NCBI RefSeq assembly: GCF_020781975.1
Contig: NZ_JAJGNI010000010.1
Coordinates: 1 to 64,000, forward strand
DNA: 64,000 nt
Direction of reading: 5' to 3'
Source of the DNA: Microbacterium schleiferi
Lineage (GTDB): Bacteria > Actinomycetota > Actinomycetes > Actinomycetales > Microbacteriaceae
The notes below the pieces were generated by a model. The model saw only the letters and a list, made by a program, of their open reading frames with translations, did not search any database and was not told the origin of the DNA. Shown piece by piece: positions 1 to 7,351 of this stretch. Made by a program: the position numbers and the translations under genes. Numbering within the stretch: position 1 is the first letter of the stretch; each line of letters opens with the position of its first letter.

Positions 1-457
1 GACAGGCGCCGAGCGGTGTCCTTTCACCACCGCAAGGTTCAAGAGCGCCTCGTGGCGCTCGATGTCGGTGAGCCAGACTCGGTTGGGCGCGTCGGCGCGG
101 AACACGCGCTGCACATGATCGTCGAACACGGGCGGGCCGGCCTTTCCCGTTCCCGCGTGGGCGGCGTTGCGCGGACGAGAGGATCCCGGCTTGCGAGCAC
201 AGCTTCCACGCCGTCCGCCGGCTCATCCGCCAGCCTGCGCGGCGGGCTTCGTCGGCGAGGTATCGGTATCCAAACGTCGGGTCGTCGACGTGGGCGTCGT
301 GGAGCGCATTGATCCGATACGCGCGGAGCACGTCCGCGTCCCGGACCGGGTCGTTGCGCCACCGGTAGTAGGGCTGGCGGGCGAGCTTGAGGACCCGGCA
401 CGTCACCGTCACGGGAATCCCCGCTTCGGCGAGCTCGGAAACGAGCGGGTACGTCAT
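1..457 (-). pseudogene. IS3-family transposase orfB remnant, frameshifted, cut by window edge
   Basis: The minus-strand frame opening at 457 begins like an actinobacterial IS3 OrfB (MTYPLVSELAEAGIPVTVTC, then CRVLKLARQPYYRW and HDAHVDDPTFGYRYLADEA). Near 128-155 the family reading jumps frame: the expected GPPVFDDHVQRVFRADAPNR followed by VWLTDI continues one base over, so a small indel breaks the integrase core. After VWLTDI the text no longer follows the usual IS3 sequence, which suggests recombination or truncation as well. Its start overlaps the orfA stop (ATGA) inside an AAAATGA string, the usual IS3 slippage arrangement. It is probably inactive. Confidence 0.75.
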
Positions 458-759
458 TTTGGGGAGCCACCGAGGCGCAGGTTCGCCTGCGACAGATACG
501 CCTCCGCCCGGCGGAGGACCTCGTTCTCCTGCTCCAGCAACCGGATCCGCTTCTTCAGCTCCCGAGCCTCGGCGGCATCGGCAGCGGTCTGGCCGGGACG
601 GTTGCCGTCTTCGACGTCGGCTTGGCGGAGCCAGTTCTGCAGCGTCGCTTCGCTGATCCCGAAGTCGGTGGCGATCTGTTTGATGGTGACGCCGCTCTCG
701 CGGCTGCGCGCGACCGCGACGACGTCCTCGCGGAACTCTTTGGGATAGGGACCGGGCAT
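454..759 (-). CDS. IS3-family transposase OrfA
   Basis: A 101-residue protein starting MPGPYPKEFREDVVAVARSR. It has an N-terminal helix-turn-helix (TIKQIATDFGISEATLQNWL, residues about 25-45) followed by a leucine-rich coiled coil (ELKKRIRLLEQENEVLRRAEAYL), the standard OrfA design for terminal-repeat binding and multimerisation. The end of the gene reads CCCCAAAATGA, where the orfA stop overlaps the orfB start; IS3 elements use such A-runs for -1 frameshifting into the OrfAB transposase. I chose 759 rather than an upstream Met at 792 because homologues start at MPGPYP. OrfA looks intact while its partner orfB is broken. Confidence 0.85.
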   Translation of the reverse strand: MPGPYPKEFREDVVAVARSRESGVTIKQIATDFGISEATLQNWLRQADVEDGNRPGQTAADAAEARELKKRIRLLEQENEVLRRAEAYLSQANLRLGGSPK

Positions 760-1232
760 GATGACATCCTTCCCGCCGGCGCCTCCCGGCACTAACGATC
801 AGTTGTCACCGATTCGTTCCTCACGCCCGTGCGCCCGATGCACGCATCCAGCTCGCGGTCGTCGCCCTCCGTGCAAACCACCCGCGCTTCTGCGCGACGC
901 GAGCCGCACCGACCTGAGATCACCGCATGCCGTTCTCCGCTCACGGGAGGCGTCGGAAGCAGAAGTGCAGATCACACTCGCAGCACTCCTCGCCGCGCTG
1001 CACATGGACGCCGGCATCGCAACCGCCGACGGCCACCCACTCGCCCTGGTCACGGTGGACGGTGAGTGGGCACTCGCTGGTCCGCGTCATGCCCAGCCTG
1101 GTCGCATCGAGCCGCTCATCCCGAACTCGCTGCCTAGGCAGATCGAGACGGTTCCGGCGCCGCCCGCGACGGCCGAGGTGGACACGGCGCCGCGTTGCGC
1201 GTGGATGTCGGAGTTCGTGCTGTAGCTGCGAT
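760..1232. other. Stretch without a recognisable gene, next to the IS3 remnant
   Basis: Open frames exist on both strands (for example plus 758-1225), but none shows a family motif or a convincing ribosome binding site. A plus-strand segment at about 945-1200 has a plausible protein-like composition (LAALLAALHMDAGIATADGH) and could be the end of a decayed gene; I do not recognise it. The right end of the IS3 element should lie near 800-835, but I could not pair its terminal repeat because the other end is outside the window. Confidence 0.3.
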
Positions 1233-2045
1233 TTACGCGACGGGGAAAGCCTGTGCGAGGCGCGCATGAGTGGCGTCGACGTCGAAGGCGACGACAGGTG
1301 CTTCCATCATCCGCTTGATGAGGAGTCGCGGCCAGACGACGTGGACCGTGAAGGATCCTCCGAGGAGCGGCCAGTCGGCTTCGAGAAAGCACAGCACGCC
1401 TGTGATCGGGATCGTGTCGTCGGCTAGTGCCTCGCGGACGCGGTCGGCTTGCGACTTCACGCCGTCGACGAGTTTGGTGCCGTCGCGGCCGCCAACTCGA
1501 AGCGACTCCACCCGTGGTCGGAAGAGGCCGCCCCCAACGCGCAGCTCCGGGCGCTTGTTCTTGTATCGCTTCGCGTCGATCACCCAGACACCCGAGGGGC
1601 CGATGGCGATGTGGTCGATGTTCGCTTTCGTGCCGCGGATGCGACGGTCGTGCATGACGCGGAAAGTGTCGGGGACGTCGGCGAGTCGTTTCGCCATGAG
1701 CTCCTCGCCGACCGCTCCGCGCTCCCACGCCTTCGTGCTTTGCGGATCGTCAGACAGTGCGAGGATCAGCCCGCCGAGCTTCGGATGCTCACCGCGGATC
1801 CGCTGCTCACGGGCATCCCGGCGTCGCTCGTACTCTCGGCGCGCGGATGCTCCGGCTTCGCCGCCCACGGCTTCGACCGGGGGCGCCTCGACTGCCGGTT
1901 TGTCGCACTCCACGCAGCGAATCGCCTTTCGAGCCCGCTCGTAGATGGCCTCGGCACCCGCACGGTGCGCGCGGCCACATAGCCGACAGCTTCCGGCGTA
2001 GCGCAGCTTCATGCGTTTGTCGTCGGGACCGAGTTCCAGCGTCAC
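1233..2045 (-). CDS. NERD-domain (nuclease-related) protein with N-terminal zinc ribbon
   Basis: A 270-residue protein. Near the N-terminus is a four-cysteine ribbon (SCRLCGRAH and about 20 residues later RCVECDK). The middle carries a NERD domain: GAVGEELMAKRL, then KANIDHIAIGPSGVWVIDAKRY, in which the D of NIDH and the D-x-K of IDAKRY fit the PD-(D/E)xK nuclease-like core. NERD proteins are thought to act on DNA; the substrate here is unknown. It is the third gene of a minus-strand operon: its ATG overlaps the stop of the AbiEii-like gene by four bases (ATGA, 2042-2045). That coupling suggests a role in the same toxin-antitoxin or defence unit, which is an inference. Confidence 0.82.
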   Translation of the reverse strand: MTLELGPDDKRMKLRYAGSCRLCGRAHRAGAEAIYERARKAIRCVECDKPAVEAPPVEAVGGEAGASARREYERRRDAREQRIRGEHPKLGGLILALSDDPQSTKAWERGAVGEELMAKRLADVPDTFRVMHDRRIRGTKANIDHIAIGPSGVWVIDAKRYKNKRPELRVGGGLFRPRVESLRVGGRDGTKLVDGVKSQADRVREALADDTIPITGVLCFLEADWPLLGGSFTVHVVWPRLLIKRMMEAPVVAFDVDATHARLAQAFPVA

Positions 2046-2755
2046 GTGCCCGCTCCGAGCGTCGGTCCCGGGCGCCCGTCTGACCGGCGCCGAAGCTGCA
2101 GTTCAGCTTCTTCGATCCATTCGCGGGCGAGGGAGGCGTAGCGGCGACGGTCCTTCTGGTTGAGTCCGGCGAGTTTGGGGAGGAGTTCGAATGTCGTGCG
2201 CATGTGCCCGGGAATGTCATCGACAGGTCCGCCGGTGGATGACAGGAGAACCTCGATCACTCCTCCGGCGGTGCCGCCGCTGTCGATCAGGGCGACGAGC
2301 TCGCGGGCATCCTTCCTTCCCTTCTCCGTCGCGTGCCGGTCGAGCAGGGCGGCGATCTTCGTGGCGATGTGGGCGTCGAGTGTGAGCATGAGCCACCCTT
2401 CGACCTTGAGGTCGGGGTCGACGTACCGGGTGAGCGCACCGACGTCGAGGAGCAGCTTGGTTCCGAGCTTGGACTCGTAGGGGAAGTACGCGTCGACGTG
2501 GACGCCGTCGGCGTTGCCGCGCGCCTTCCGCCCGCCACTGTGGAGGTGGTTCTCGCTGTACTCAGTGAGGCGTTCCGGGAGTCTCTGCCGCAGACTCTGG
2601 TCGGTGATGATCAGGTCTATGTCGTGGCTGATCTCGCCGCCGACGCGCGCGTTCGTCGCCCACCCTCCGATGAGGATCGAGGGCTCGAGGTCGTACCCGA
2701 GCGAGTCCAGCAGAGCGCGAAGGCGGCCCTCATCGTCTGCCCCGAGAATCGTCAT
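2042..2755 (-). CDS. AbiEii-like nucleotidyltransferase toxin (type IV TA family)
   Basis: A 237-residue nucleotidyltransferase-fold protein starting MTILGADDEGRLRALLDSLG. The active-site signature is GGWATNARVGGEISHDIDLI (residues 30-49): the GG pair followed by D45 and D47, as in AbiEii/MNT toxins. Later helical motifs (LDAHIATKIAALLDRHATEKGRKDA) fit the AbiEii C-terminal region. Family members transfer nucleotides to RNA and arrest growth. I use 2755 as the start because it makes an ATGA overlap with the upstream antitoxin-like gene and removes an unlikely Arg/Pro-rich extension. It is coupled both upstream and downstream, so the three genes should be made from one transcript. Confidence 0.78.
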   Translation of the reverse strand: MTILGADDEGRLRALLDSLGYDLEPSILIGGWATNARVGGEISHDIDLIITDQSLRQRLPERLTEYSENHLHSGGRKARGNADGVHVDAYFPYESKLGTKLLLDVGALTRYVDPDLKVEGWLMLTLDAHIATKIAALLDRHATEKGRKDARELVALIDSGGTAGGVIEVLLSSTGGPVDDIPGHMRTTFELLPKLAGLNQKDRRRYASLAREWIEEAELQLRRRSDGRPGPTLGAGT

Positions 2756-3360
2756 TGTCCGTCGCCTTCCTGATCCCACTCGCGGTCCCGCAGGAAGCTG
2801 TCGCGCAGCGCCTTCCGGAACTCGGATGCCTGCCACCCGGGCGTCGCGAAGAGATCGGCATACGTCTGAGCCAGACTCGAGAACCCGTTCCAGGTCTTCG
2901 CCGCACGCTTGTCCATCAAAACCACACGCACCTCCTTGCCGGCGGGCAGGGTGGTGAGATTCACGGACGCGGGCAGGTACACGATGTGTTCGTTGAAGTC
3001 CGCGACGGCTCGGCCTTTCAGGATCGCGGTCGCCGCATCAGCGCCGCCGAGCGCGTAGGGGCCCAGCTTCGAGTCGAGAACCGGACCGATGCCTTCGCGC
3101 GTCGTCCACGCGAGGGTGTCGCGCTCGAGGTTGCGCCACGCGCACAGCATCGTCAGGAGCTTGTCGATGCTGACGACCGCGAGCCCGCCCCGGCTGTACC
3201 GATCGATCGTCCCGTTGCTCTCCAGGCGCTCAAGAGCAAGGTAGGCGGTTGTGCTCGGCACGCCCGCTTCGTAGGCGAGGTCGGCGACGTTCCGCCAGGT
3301 CCGCTGCCCTTCGAGCGCACGATCTGCGAGAGCACGCCAGACCAGCTCGTTGCCCTTCAT
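2752..3360 (-). CDS. AbiEi-like antitoxin, winged-helix autoregulator
   Basis: A 202-residue protein. The N-terminal part (TWRNVADLAYEAGVPSTTAYLALERLESNGTIDRYSRGGLAVV) reads as a winged helix, followed by an AbiEi-type C-terminal domain of mixed alpha/beta character ending in a charged tail (KALRDSFLRDREWDQEGDGQ). AbiEi proteins neutralise the AbiEii toxin without direct contact (type IV) and repress their own operon by binding inverted repeats. A long inverted repeat lies 23 bases upstream of the ATG, as expected for that regulation. It is the first gene of the antitoxin-toxin-NERD operon. The family call rests on gene order, size and the winged helix; the C-domain is divergent. Confidence 0.72.
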   Translation of the reverse strand: MKGNELVWRALADRALEGQRTWRNVADLAYEAGVPSTTAYLALERLESNGTIDRYSRGGLAVVSIDKLLTMLCAWRNLERDTLAWTTREGIGPVLDSKLGPYALGGADAATAILKGRAVADFNEHIVYLPASVNLTTLPAGKEVRVVLMDKRAAKTWNGFSSLAQTYADLFATPGWQASEFRKALRDSFLRDREWDQEGDGQ

Positions 3361-3382
3361 CGCGCTCCTCGGTTTCCAGGTA

Positions 3383-3430
3383 TTCCTGCGATCATCGTTA
3401 CGGGATTACATGTAACCATGATTACAGGAA
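3383..3430. promoter_or_regulatory. Operator inverted repeat of the AbiE-like operon
   Basis: Two 19-base arms, TTCCTGCGATCATCGTTAC (3383-3401) and GTAACCATGATTACAGGAA (3412-3430), match in 16 of 19 positions as inverted repeats around a ten-base centre. Within it is a smaller perfect palindrome TTACATGTAA and several GTTAC/GATTAC half sites. It lies just upstream of the antitoxin-like start at 3360 and is AT-richer than its surroundings, so it very likely contains the promoter and autoregulatory site. Confidence 0.75.
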
Positions 3431-3538
3431 AATCGGAAGATTGATCCACGTGACGAGAAACGCGAAACTGGGCGTCGTGGTCAAGGTGTGTCCATCTGGT
3501 GTCCGGATGGTCGTCACCGAAGAGGAGCAAAGCGGCCA

Positions 3539-3563
3539 CGATCCCTTGAAACAATTGGGATCG
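3539..3563 (-). terminator. Stem-loop downstream of the tRNA-like gene
   Basis: CGATCCC (3539-3545) pairs with GGGATCG (3557-3563), with an additional TTG/CAA pairing inside the loop. It sits 18 bases beyond the 3' end of the tRNA-like gene on the same strand. There is no U-run, so its role as a terminator is only possible; it could equally be a recombination site at an island edge. Confidence 0.35.
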
Positions 3564-3581
3564 CGTCCTTTCGCGAACAGA

Positions 3582-3653
3582 CGCGACGAGGGGAGTCGAA
3601 CCCGCTGCGCGACCGGGTATGAACCGGTGCCCGGAACCATCCGGTCCGCCGCG
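3582..3653 (-). tRNA. tRNA-Met(CAU)-like gene, possibly degenerate
   Basis: The minus strand folds as a cloverleaf: acceptor CGCGGCG/CGTCGCG (7 bp, one G-U), D stem CCGG/CCGG with the short loop ATGGTT, anticodon stem ACCGG/CCGGT with loop TTCATAC (anticodon CAU), and a T arm with the canonical GGGTTCGACTCC box. Oddities: two bases rather than one between the D and anticodon stems, one C-C mismatch in the T stem, an unusual U discriminator, and no encoded CCA. It may be a divergent or decaying Met tRNA. It borders the accessory patch, so it may mark an integration site. Confidence 0.5.
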
Positions 3654-3713
3654 ATACGGCGCAACGCTAGCCGCGACCCCTGACGCGCGGCTGCCGTGTT
3701 TCTTACCGTGACG

Positions 3714-4325
3714 TCACATGTCGTCATCCGTCTCGCGGGTGGCGAGCACGTGCTGGTGAGCGAGCCGGCGGAGGGCCAGGATGGCGGGTTCGTACATTGC
3801 CGTGCCGAGCACGGCGTACGAGACTTGCTCGCTCTCGCTGAGGTGTGCCAGCGGGATGAGTTCGGCCGCCGCAATCTGCAGCAGCGGCCCGGCGTAGCGG
3901 GCGGCGGTTTCGGCATCCCAGGCGAGCCCCGCCGCCTCGATGCCGCGGATCGCCGCCTCCAGCTGCGCGACAGCGGCGAATCGCTCGTCGTAGGTGAGCC
4001 CCAGTCGCTCGATCGTCTCTCGCGCGCGGTCGGTGTTCGTCTCGTCGGCGTACGGTGGCAAGGCGCTCACAGCCTTTCCGAGCGTCGCGTACGGCGTCTC
4101 GTCGGGCTCATCGATGAGAGACAGGATCTCCTTCACCCGGGCGAGCGGAAGCGCGCGCACGTCGCTCAGTGCCTGGATGGCGCGCAGGCGGGCGAGGTGC
4201 TCGTCGTCATACTCGGCGCGGGTCGCAGACGTCGCGGCGCCGCGGGGCAGCATCCCTTCCCGGATGTAGAACTTGATCGAGGCGACGGGGATGCCGCTTC
4301 GCTCGGAGAGTTCGGAGATGCGCAC
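3714..4325 (-). CDS. MerR-family transcriptional regulator
   Basis: A 203-residue protein with a GTG start preceded by AGGAG. The first 75 residues are a MerR winged helix (MRISELSERSGIPVASIKFY, REGMLPRG, EYDDEHLARLRAIQALSD, LPLARVKEILSLID). The C-terminal 120 residues are helical with no cysteine cluster, so it is not a metal sensor; a small organic effector or stress signal is more likely. It is transcribed away from a small membrane protein gene across a region with two inverted repeats, so it probably regulates itself and that neighbour. Confidence 0.88.
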   Translation of the reverse strand: MRISELSERSGIPVASIKFYIREGMLPRGAATSATRAEYDDEHLARLRAIQALSDVRALPLARVKEILSLIDEPDETPYATLGKAVSALPPYADETNTDRARETIERLGLTYDERFAAVAQLEAAIRGIEAAGLAWDAETAARYAGPLLQIAAAELIPLAHLSESEQVSYAVLGTAMYEPAILALRRLAHQHVLATRETDDDM

Positions 4326-4339
4326 GATGCTCCTTGCCT

Positions 4340-4383
4340 GGATAGTTTCACTATCCTATATTGGGTATCGGCACTATCCAATA
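4340..4383. promoter_or_regulatory. Divergent operator between the MerR regulator and membrane protein gene
   Basis: Two inverted repeats share the half-site ACTATCC/GGATAGT. GGATAGT-TTC-ACTATCC occupies 4340-4356 and TATTGGGTA-N7-TATCCAATA occupies 4359-4383. The segment is AT-rich in a GC-rich context and lies between the divergent starts at 4325 and 4420, the normal place for a MerR operator overlapping two promoters. Confidence 0.65.
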
Positions 4384-4419
4384 CGCGCCGGCGGCGCGGA
4401 GAGTCGAAGCGGAGCATCC

Positions 4420-4836
4420 ATGTCCCCGATCCTGTCGATCGTCGTCGGCGCCACCCTGCTGACGGTGATCACCATCGCCTACGGCGGCACGTTCGTGTTG
4501 CGCGCCACGACCGGCGGCTACCCGTTCAACGGACTACAGAAGACGTTCTTCCGGGCAGGTCACGCGCACGCCGGGGTGCTCGTCATCCTCGGGATCGTGT
4601 GTGCGCTCGCACAGGCATCCGCAGGAGTTGCGGGAGGCTGGGAGTGGGGAGCGGTCGGCGTTCTCGCCTCGGCGATCCTGGTTCCGGCGGGGTTCTTCCT
4701 GTCGGTGATCGGTCGCGACCCGCAGAAGCCCGGGCGGGCGATGGCGCTGCTGTGGACCGGCGTCGTCGTGCTCGCATTCTCGCTCGCGGTGGTCGGAGCA
4801 TCCGTCATAGCTGCCGGTGTCGCGGCGCTCGGCTGA
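4420..4836 (+). CDS. Small membrane protein, probable MerR target
   Basis: A 138-residue protein with four hydrophobic segments: about 3-22 (ILSIVVGATLLTVITIAYGG), 47-70 after the motif FFRAGHAHAGVL, 76-96, and 111-135. The HAHAG motif at the start of the second segment could bind a metal or a cofactor, but I do not recognise a named family. I start at the ATG at 4420, because upstream frame extensions would run through the operator and into merR. It is the only gene facing away from the MerR regulator, so control by it is likely. Confidence 0.7.
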   Translation: MSPILSIVVGATLLTVITIAYGGTFVLRATTGGYPFNGLQKTFFRAGHAHAGVLVILGIVCALAQASAGVAGGWEWGAVGVLASAILVPAGFFLSVIGRDPQKPGRAMALLWTGVVVLAFSLAVVGASVIAAGVAALG

Positions 4837-4846
4837 ACTCCCGAGG

Positions 4847-5263
4847 TCAGCGGGCCACGGAGTCGGCGGCCCGGTCGAACTGACCGCCGCGCCGCTTCTC
4901 GACGATCTCTTTGCCCAGCGGCATCAGCGAGACCGGCACGAGCTTGAAGTTCGCGATCCCGAGCGGGATGCCGATGATCGTGATGCACAGCGCGAGGCCC
5001 GAGAGGATGTGCCCGATCGCGAGCCACCAGCCGGCGAGGATGACCCACACGACGTTTCCGAGGAACGAGAACACTCCCGAACGCGGGTGATCGACGACCT
5101 CGCGCCCGAAGGGCCAGAGCGTGTATACCCCGATCCGGAATGACGCGATACCCCACGGGATCGTGACGATGAGGACGCACAGGATGACGCCCGCCAGCAT
5201 GTAGCCGAGGAACAGCCAGAACCCCGACAGGACGAGCCAGATGATGTTCAGGAGGGTTCGCAT
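4847..5263 (-). CDS. YccF-domain inner membrane protein
   Basis: A 138-residue protein starting MRTLLNIIWLVLSGFWLFLG. It shows the duplicated YccF unit: WLxLGYMLAGVILCVLIVTI followed by PWGIASFRIGVYTLWPFGRE, and again WWLAIGHILSGLALCITIIGIPLG and NFKLVPVSLMPLGKEIV. Function is unknown in the family; it is a small multi-pass membrane protein. A second in-frame ATG at 5272 is possible; neither start has a clear ribosome binding site. It is convergent with the preceding small membrane protein. Confidence 0.85.
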   Translation of the reverse strand: MRTLLNIIWLVLSGFWLFLGYMLAGVILCVLIVTIPWGIASFRIGVYTLWPFGREVVDHPRSGVFSFLGNVVWVILAGWWLAIGHILSGLALCITIIGIPLGIANFKLVPVSLMPLGKEIVEKRRGGQFDRAADSVAR

Positions 5264-5481
5264 GGCATCCATTCTGGGCGGTGCTCCTGTGCGCGAGGTG
5301 GGACTCGGCAGAGGGGTCCGACCTGGAGCGGGGGCGCTACGAGTTGACGGCCTGGGCGTCCGCCCGCCGCCTGCTCTGAGGCTGCAACCGCTCCTCGAGA
5401 ATCCGATCGGGCGCCGAATCGCACGGCTCCCGTTCGGATTCTCGGCGCCGGATCGGATTATCGATCGATGACGCCACCGGG

Positions 5482-6189
5482 TCAGCGCACGAGGCGCTCG
5501 CCCGCACGAACCGGCACGGTCCAGCGGTTGGTGGGCGGCGGGAAGACGCACACGTAGGCATCCGAGAACGCGCAGGGCGGAAGGTACGCGCGGTTCAGGT
5601 CGACGGTGACAGAGCCGTCCGGCCCCGGTGCCGAGATGCGGAGGAACCGGAAGCGGTAGCTCTCGTTCCCGCTCGTGGCGTCGGAGAACGCCGCGAAGAA
5701 CGAGCCGTCATCGAGCAGCTGCACACACAGTGACGCGTCCCCGTCGGGCAGCGCGAGGTGGAGGACTCCATCGAAATCGTCGGTGCTCCGGCGCCCGTCG
5801 ACGGCCACGGTCGGCACGCCGCGGTGAGGGGTGCGCTCCAGTCGCGTGAGGATCCGCAGGCGATCATCGAGGGGCCAGCGCTCTATCTCCGAGATCCCGC
5901 GCTGCGCAGGCGCCGACGGGTCGTAGACGCGCACCGCGACCGCGCCGTCGCGTTCGAAGCCTCGGAGCTCGAGATCGCCGGACTCCCAGCGCTCCCCGGG
6001 CGCCAAGCTGACGTCCCCAGACGTCAGCGACCCCATGGCCCGCCCGTCCTCTGCGTGCCAGTGACCGGGAACGCCGTCGAAGGAGCGTGGCGTCGGATCC
6101 AGCCAGTGCGTCGCCGCAAGCGTCGCGATTCCGCCGGGCGACCAGACTGCGGCGTCACGGCGCACGCGCCATTCCTCGGTGGTTGTCAT
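5482..6189 (-). CDS. DUF1684-domain protein
   Basis: A 235-residue protein starting MTTTEEWRVRRDAAVWSPGG. The C-terminal half carries the diagnostic DUF1684 text, DLNRAYLPPCAFSDAYVCVF followed by PPPTNRWTVPV, with FDGVLHLALPDG earlier. No enzymatic role is established for the family. It lies divergent to the LysR gene, so the two may share a regulatory region at 6190-6292. The longer open frame to 6360 is rejected because it would overlap the LysR start. Confidence 0.88.
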   Translation of the reverse strand: MTTTEEWRVRRDAAVWSPGGIATLAATHWLDPTPRSFDGVPGHWHAEDGRAMGSLTSGDVSLAPGERWESGDLELRGFERDGAVAVRVYDPSAPAQRGISEIERWPLDDRLRILTRLERTPHRGVPTVAVDGRRSTDDFDGVLHLALPDGDASLCVQLLDDGSFFAAFSDATSGNESYRFRFLRISAPGPDGSVTVDLNRAYLPPCAFSDAYVCVFPPPTNRWTVPVRAGERLVR

Positions 6190-6279
6190 GGCCTGCCTTC
6201 CGTTCGGGGGTCGCCGGGTCTGCGTGGCGGGTGAAAGCCGTGAGAAACATATTGTTACACCATCGAAACCTGGTGATAG

Positions 6280-6294
6280 ATAGCATCTCGCTAT
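6280..6294. promoter_or_regulatory. Inverted repeat overlapping the LysR start codon
   Basis: ATAGC-ATCTC-GCTAT is a perfect 5-5-5 inverted repeat ending inside the LysR ATG at 6293. LysR regulators usually repress themselves by binding a T-N11-A type dyad near their start, so this is a candidate autoregulatory site in the divergent gap with the DUF1684 gene. Confidence 0.4.
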
Positions 6295-7351
6295 GGATCG
6301 ACGGAGTGACATCGATATCGACGCTCTGACGCGTGCGCTCGATGTCCATTCCCTCCGCATCCTCGTCGCGATCGATCAGACGGGATCGATCAGTGCCGCC
6401 GCTCGATCGCTCGGATACTCCCAGCCGACGATCACGCAGCACGTCCAGCGGCTCGAGGCCCGCCTGGGTGCGGCACTTGTCGTCCGCACCGCGCGGGCTG
6501 CTCGGCTCACCCCGACCGGCGCTCTGCTCGCGCAGCACGCGCCCCGAATCGACGCCAGCCTCACGGCGGCGGCTACCGAGCTGGCACGGATGCTGGGCCG
6601 TCGAGCCGACCTCGTGCGCATCGCCGCATCCGCCGATGCGGTCGGCACGGTTGTCGCACCAGCCCTCGGACGCCTCGCTGCGCAGCAGCCCGAGATCGAC
6701 GCCTCGTTCGTGGAAGCATCCGACAACGCTGCGGCCCTCGCACTGGTTCAGGACGGTCGCGCCGACATCGCGGTGACACTCACGCTCGCCGTCAGCGGCG
6801 AACGCCACGCGATCGCCCGGCGCAGTGGGATGCGATCGACGTTCCTGTTCGCGGAAGAGATCGTCGCACTGAGCACTGCGGAGATCCAGGCAGCGGGAGG
6901 ACGCATCGATCCCGCGCTCCTGGCCGACGAAATCTGGATCCGCGGCGACGGATCACCGGGCGACCTGCTCGCCGAGCGTCTCGAGCGCCCGCGCGCCGGC
7001 GATGACATACACGTCTCGAACGCCGCTGCAGCTGTGGCTCTCGCCCGGCACCGCGTGGGCACAACCTTCGTCGCCGAGAGCGCACTGGCCGGCATCGATC
7101 TTCCCGATGGCGTACGGGTGTGGGGACTGACCCCGGCAGTCACCCGCCGCGCAACCGCGACGGCCCTCGTCGAGGCTGCAACGATCCCCGCCGTCGAGTC
7201 GGCGCTTCGCGTGCTCGCCTCGCTCCGCCCCTCACCAGCCGACGTCGAGGTCATCCTCGACGCCAGACGCCGCAGCGCAAGCCACCGTGCCCGATTCAGT
7301 TCGTCCCGCACGACCTACCCCGCCCGAACCGCACCCCCAGAGGAGAGTCCT
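6293..7351 (+). CDS. LysR-family regulator, frame open into the next gene
   Basis: The first 353 codons form a LysR protein: winged helix (HSLRILVAIDQTGSISAAAR, then SLGYSQPTITQHVQRLEARLG, residues 18-60) and a substrate-binding domain to about residue 320. The protein should end near VLASLRPSPADVEVILDARR, but there is no stop: the frame continues into the lipoprotein gene starting at 7352, giving one 889-codon reading frame. None of the three forward frames has a stop in the last hundred bases before 7352, so a simple indel there would not restore one. Either the regulator is a real fusion, or a stop has been lost. The likely role is control of the peptide uptake genes that follow. Confidence 0.8.
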
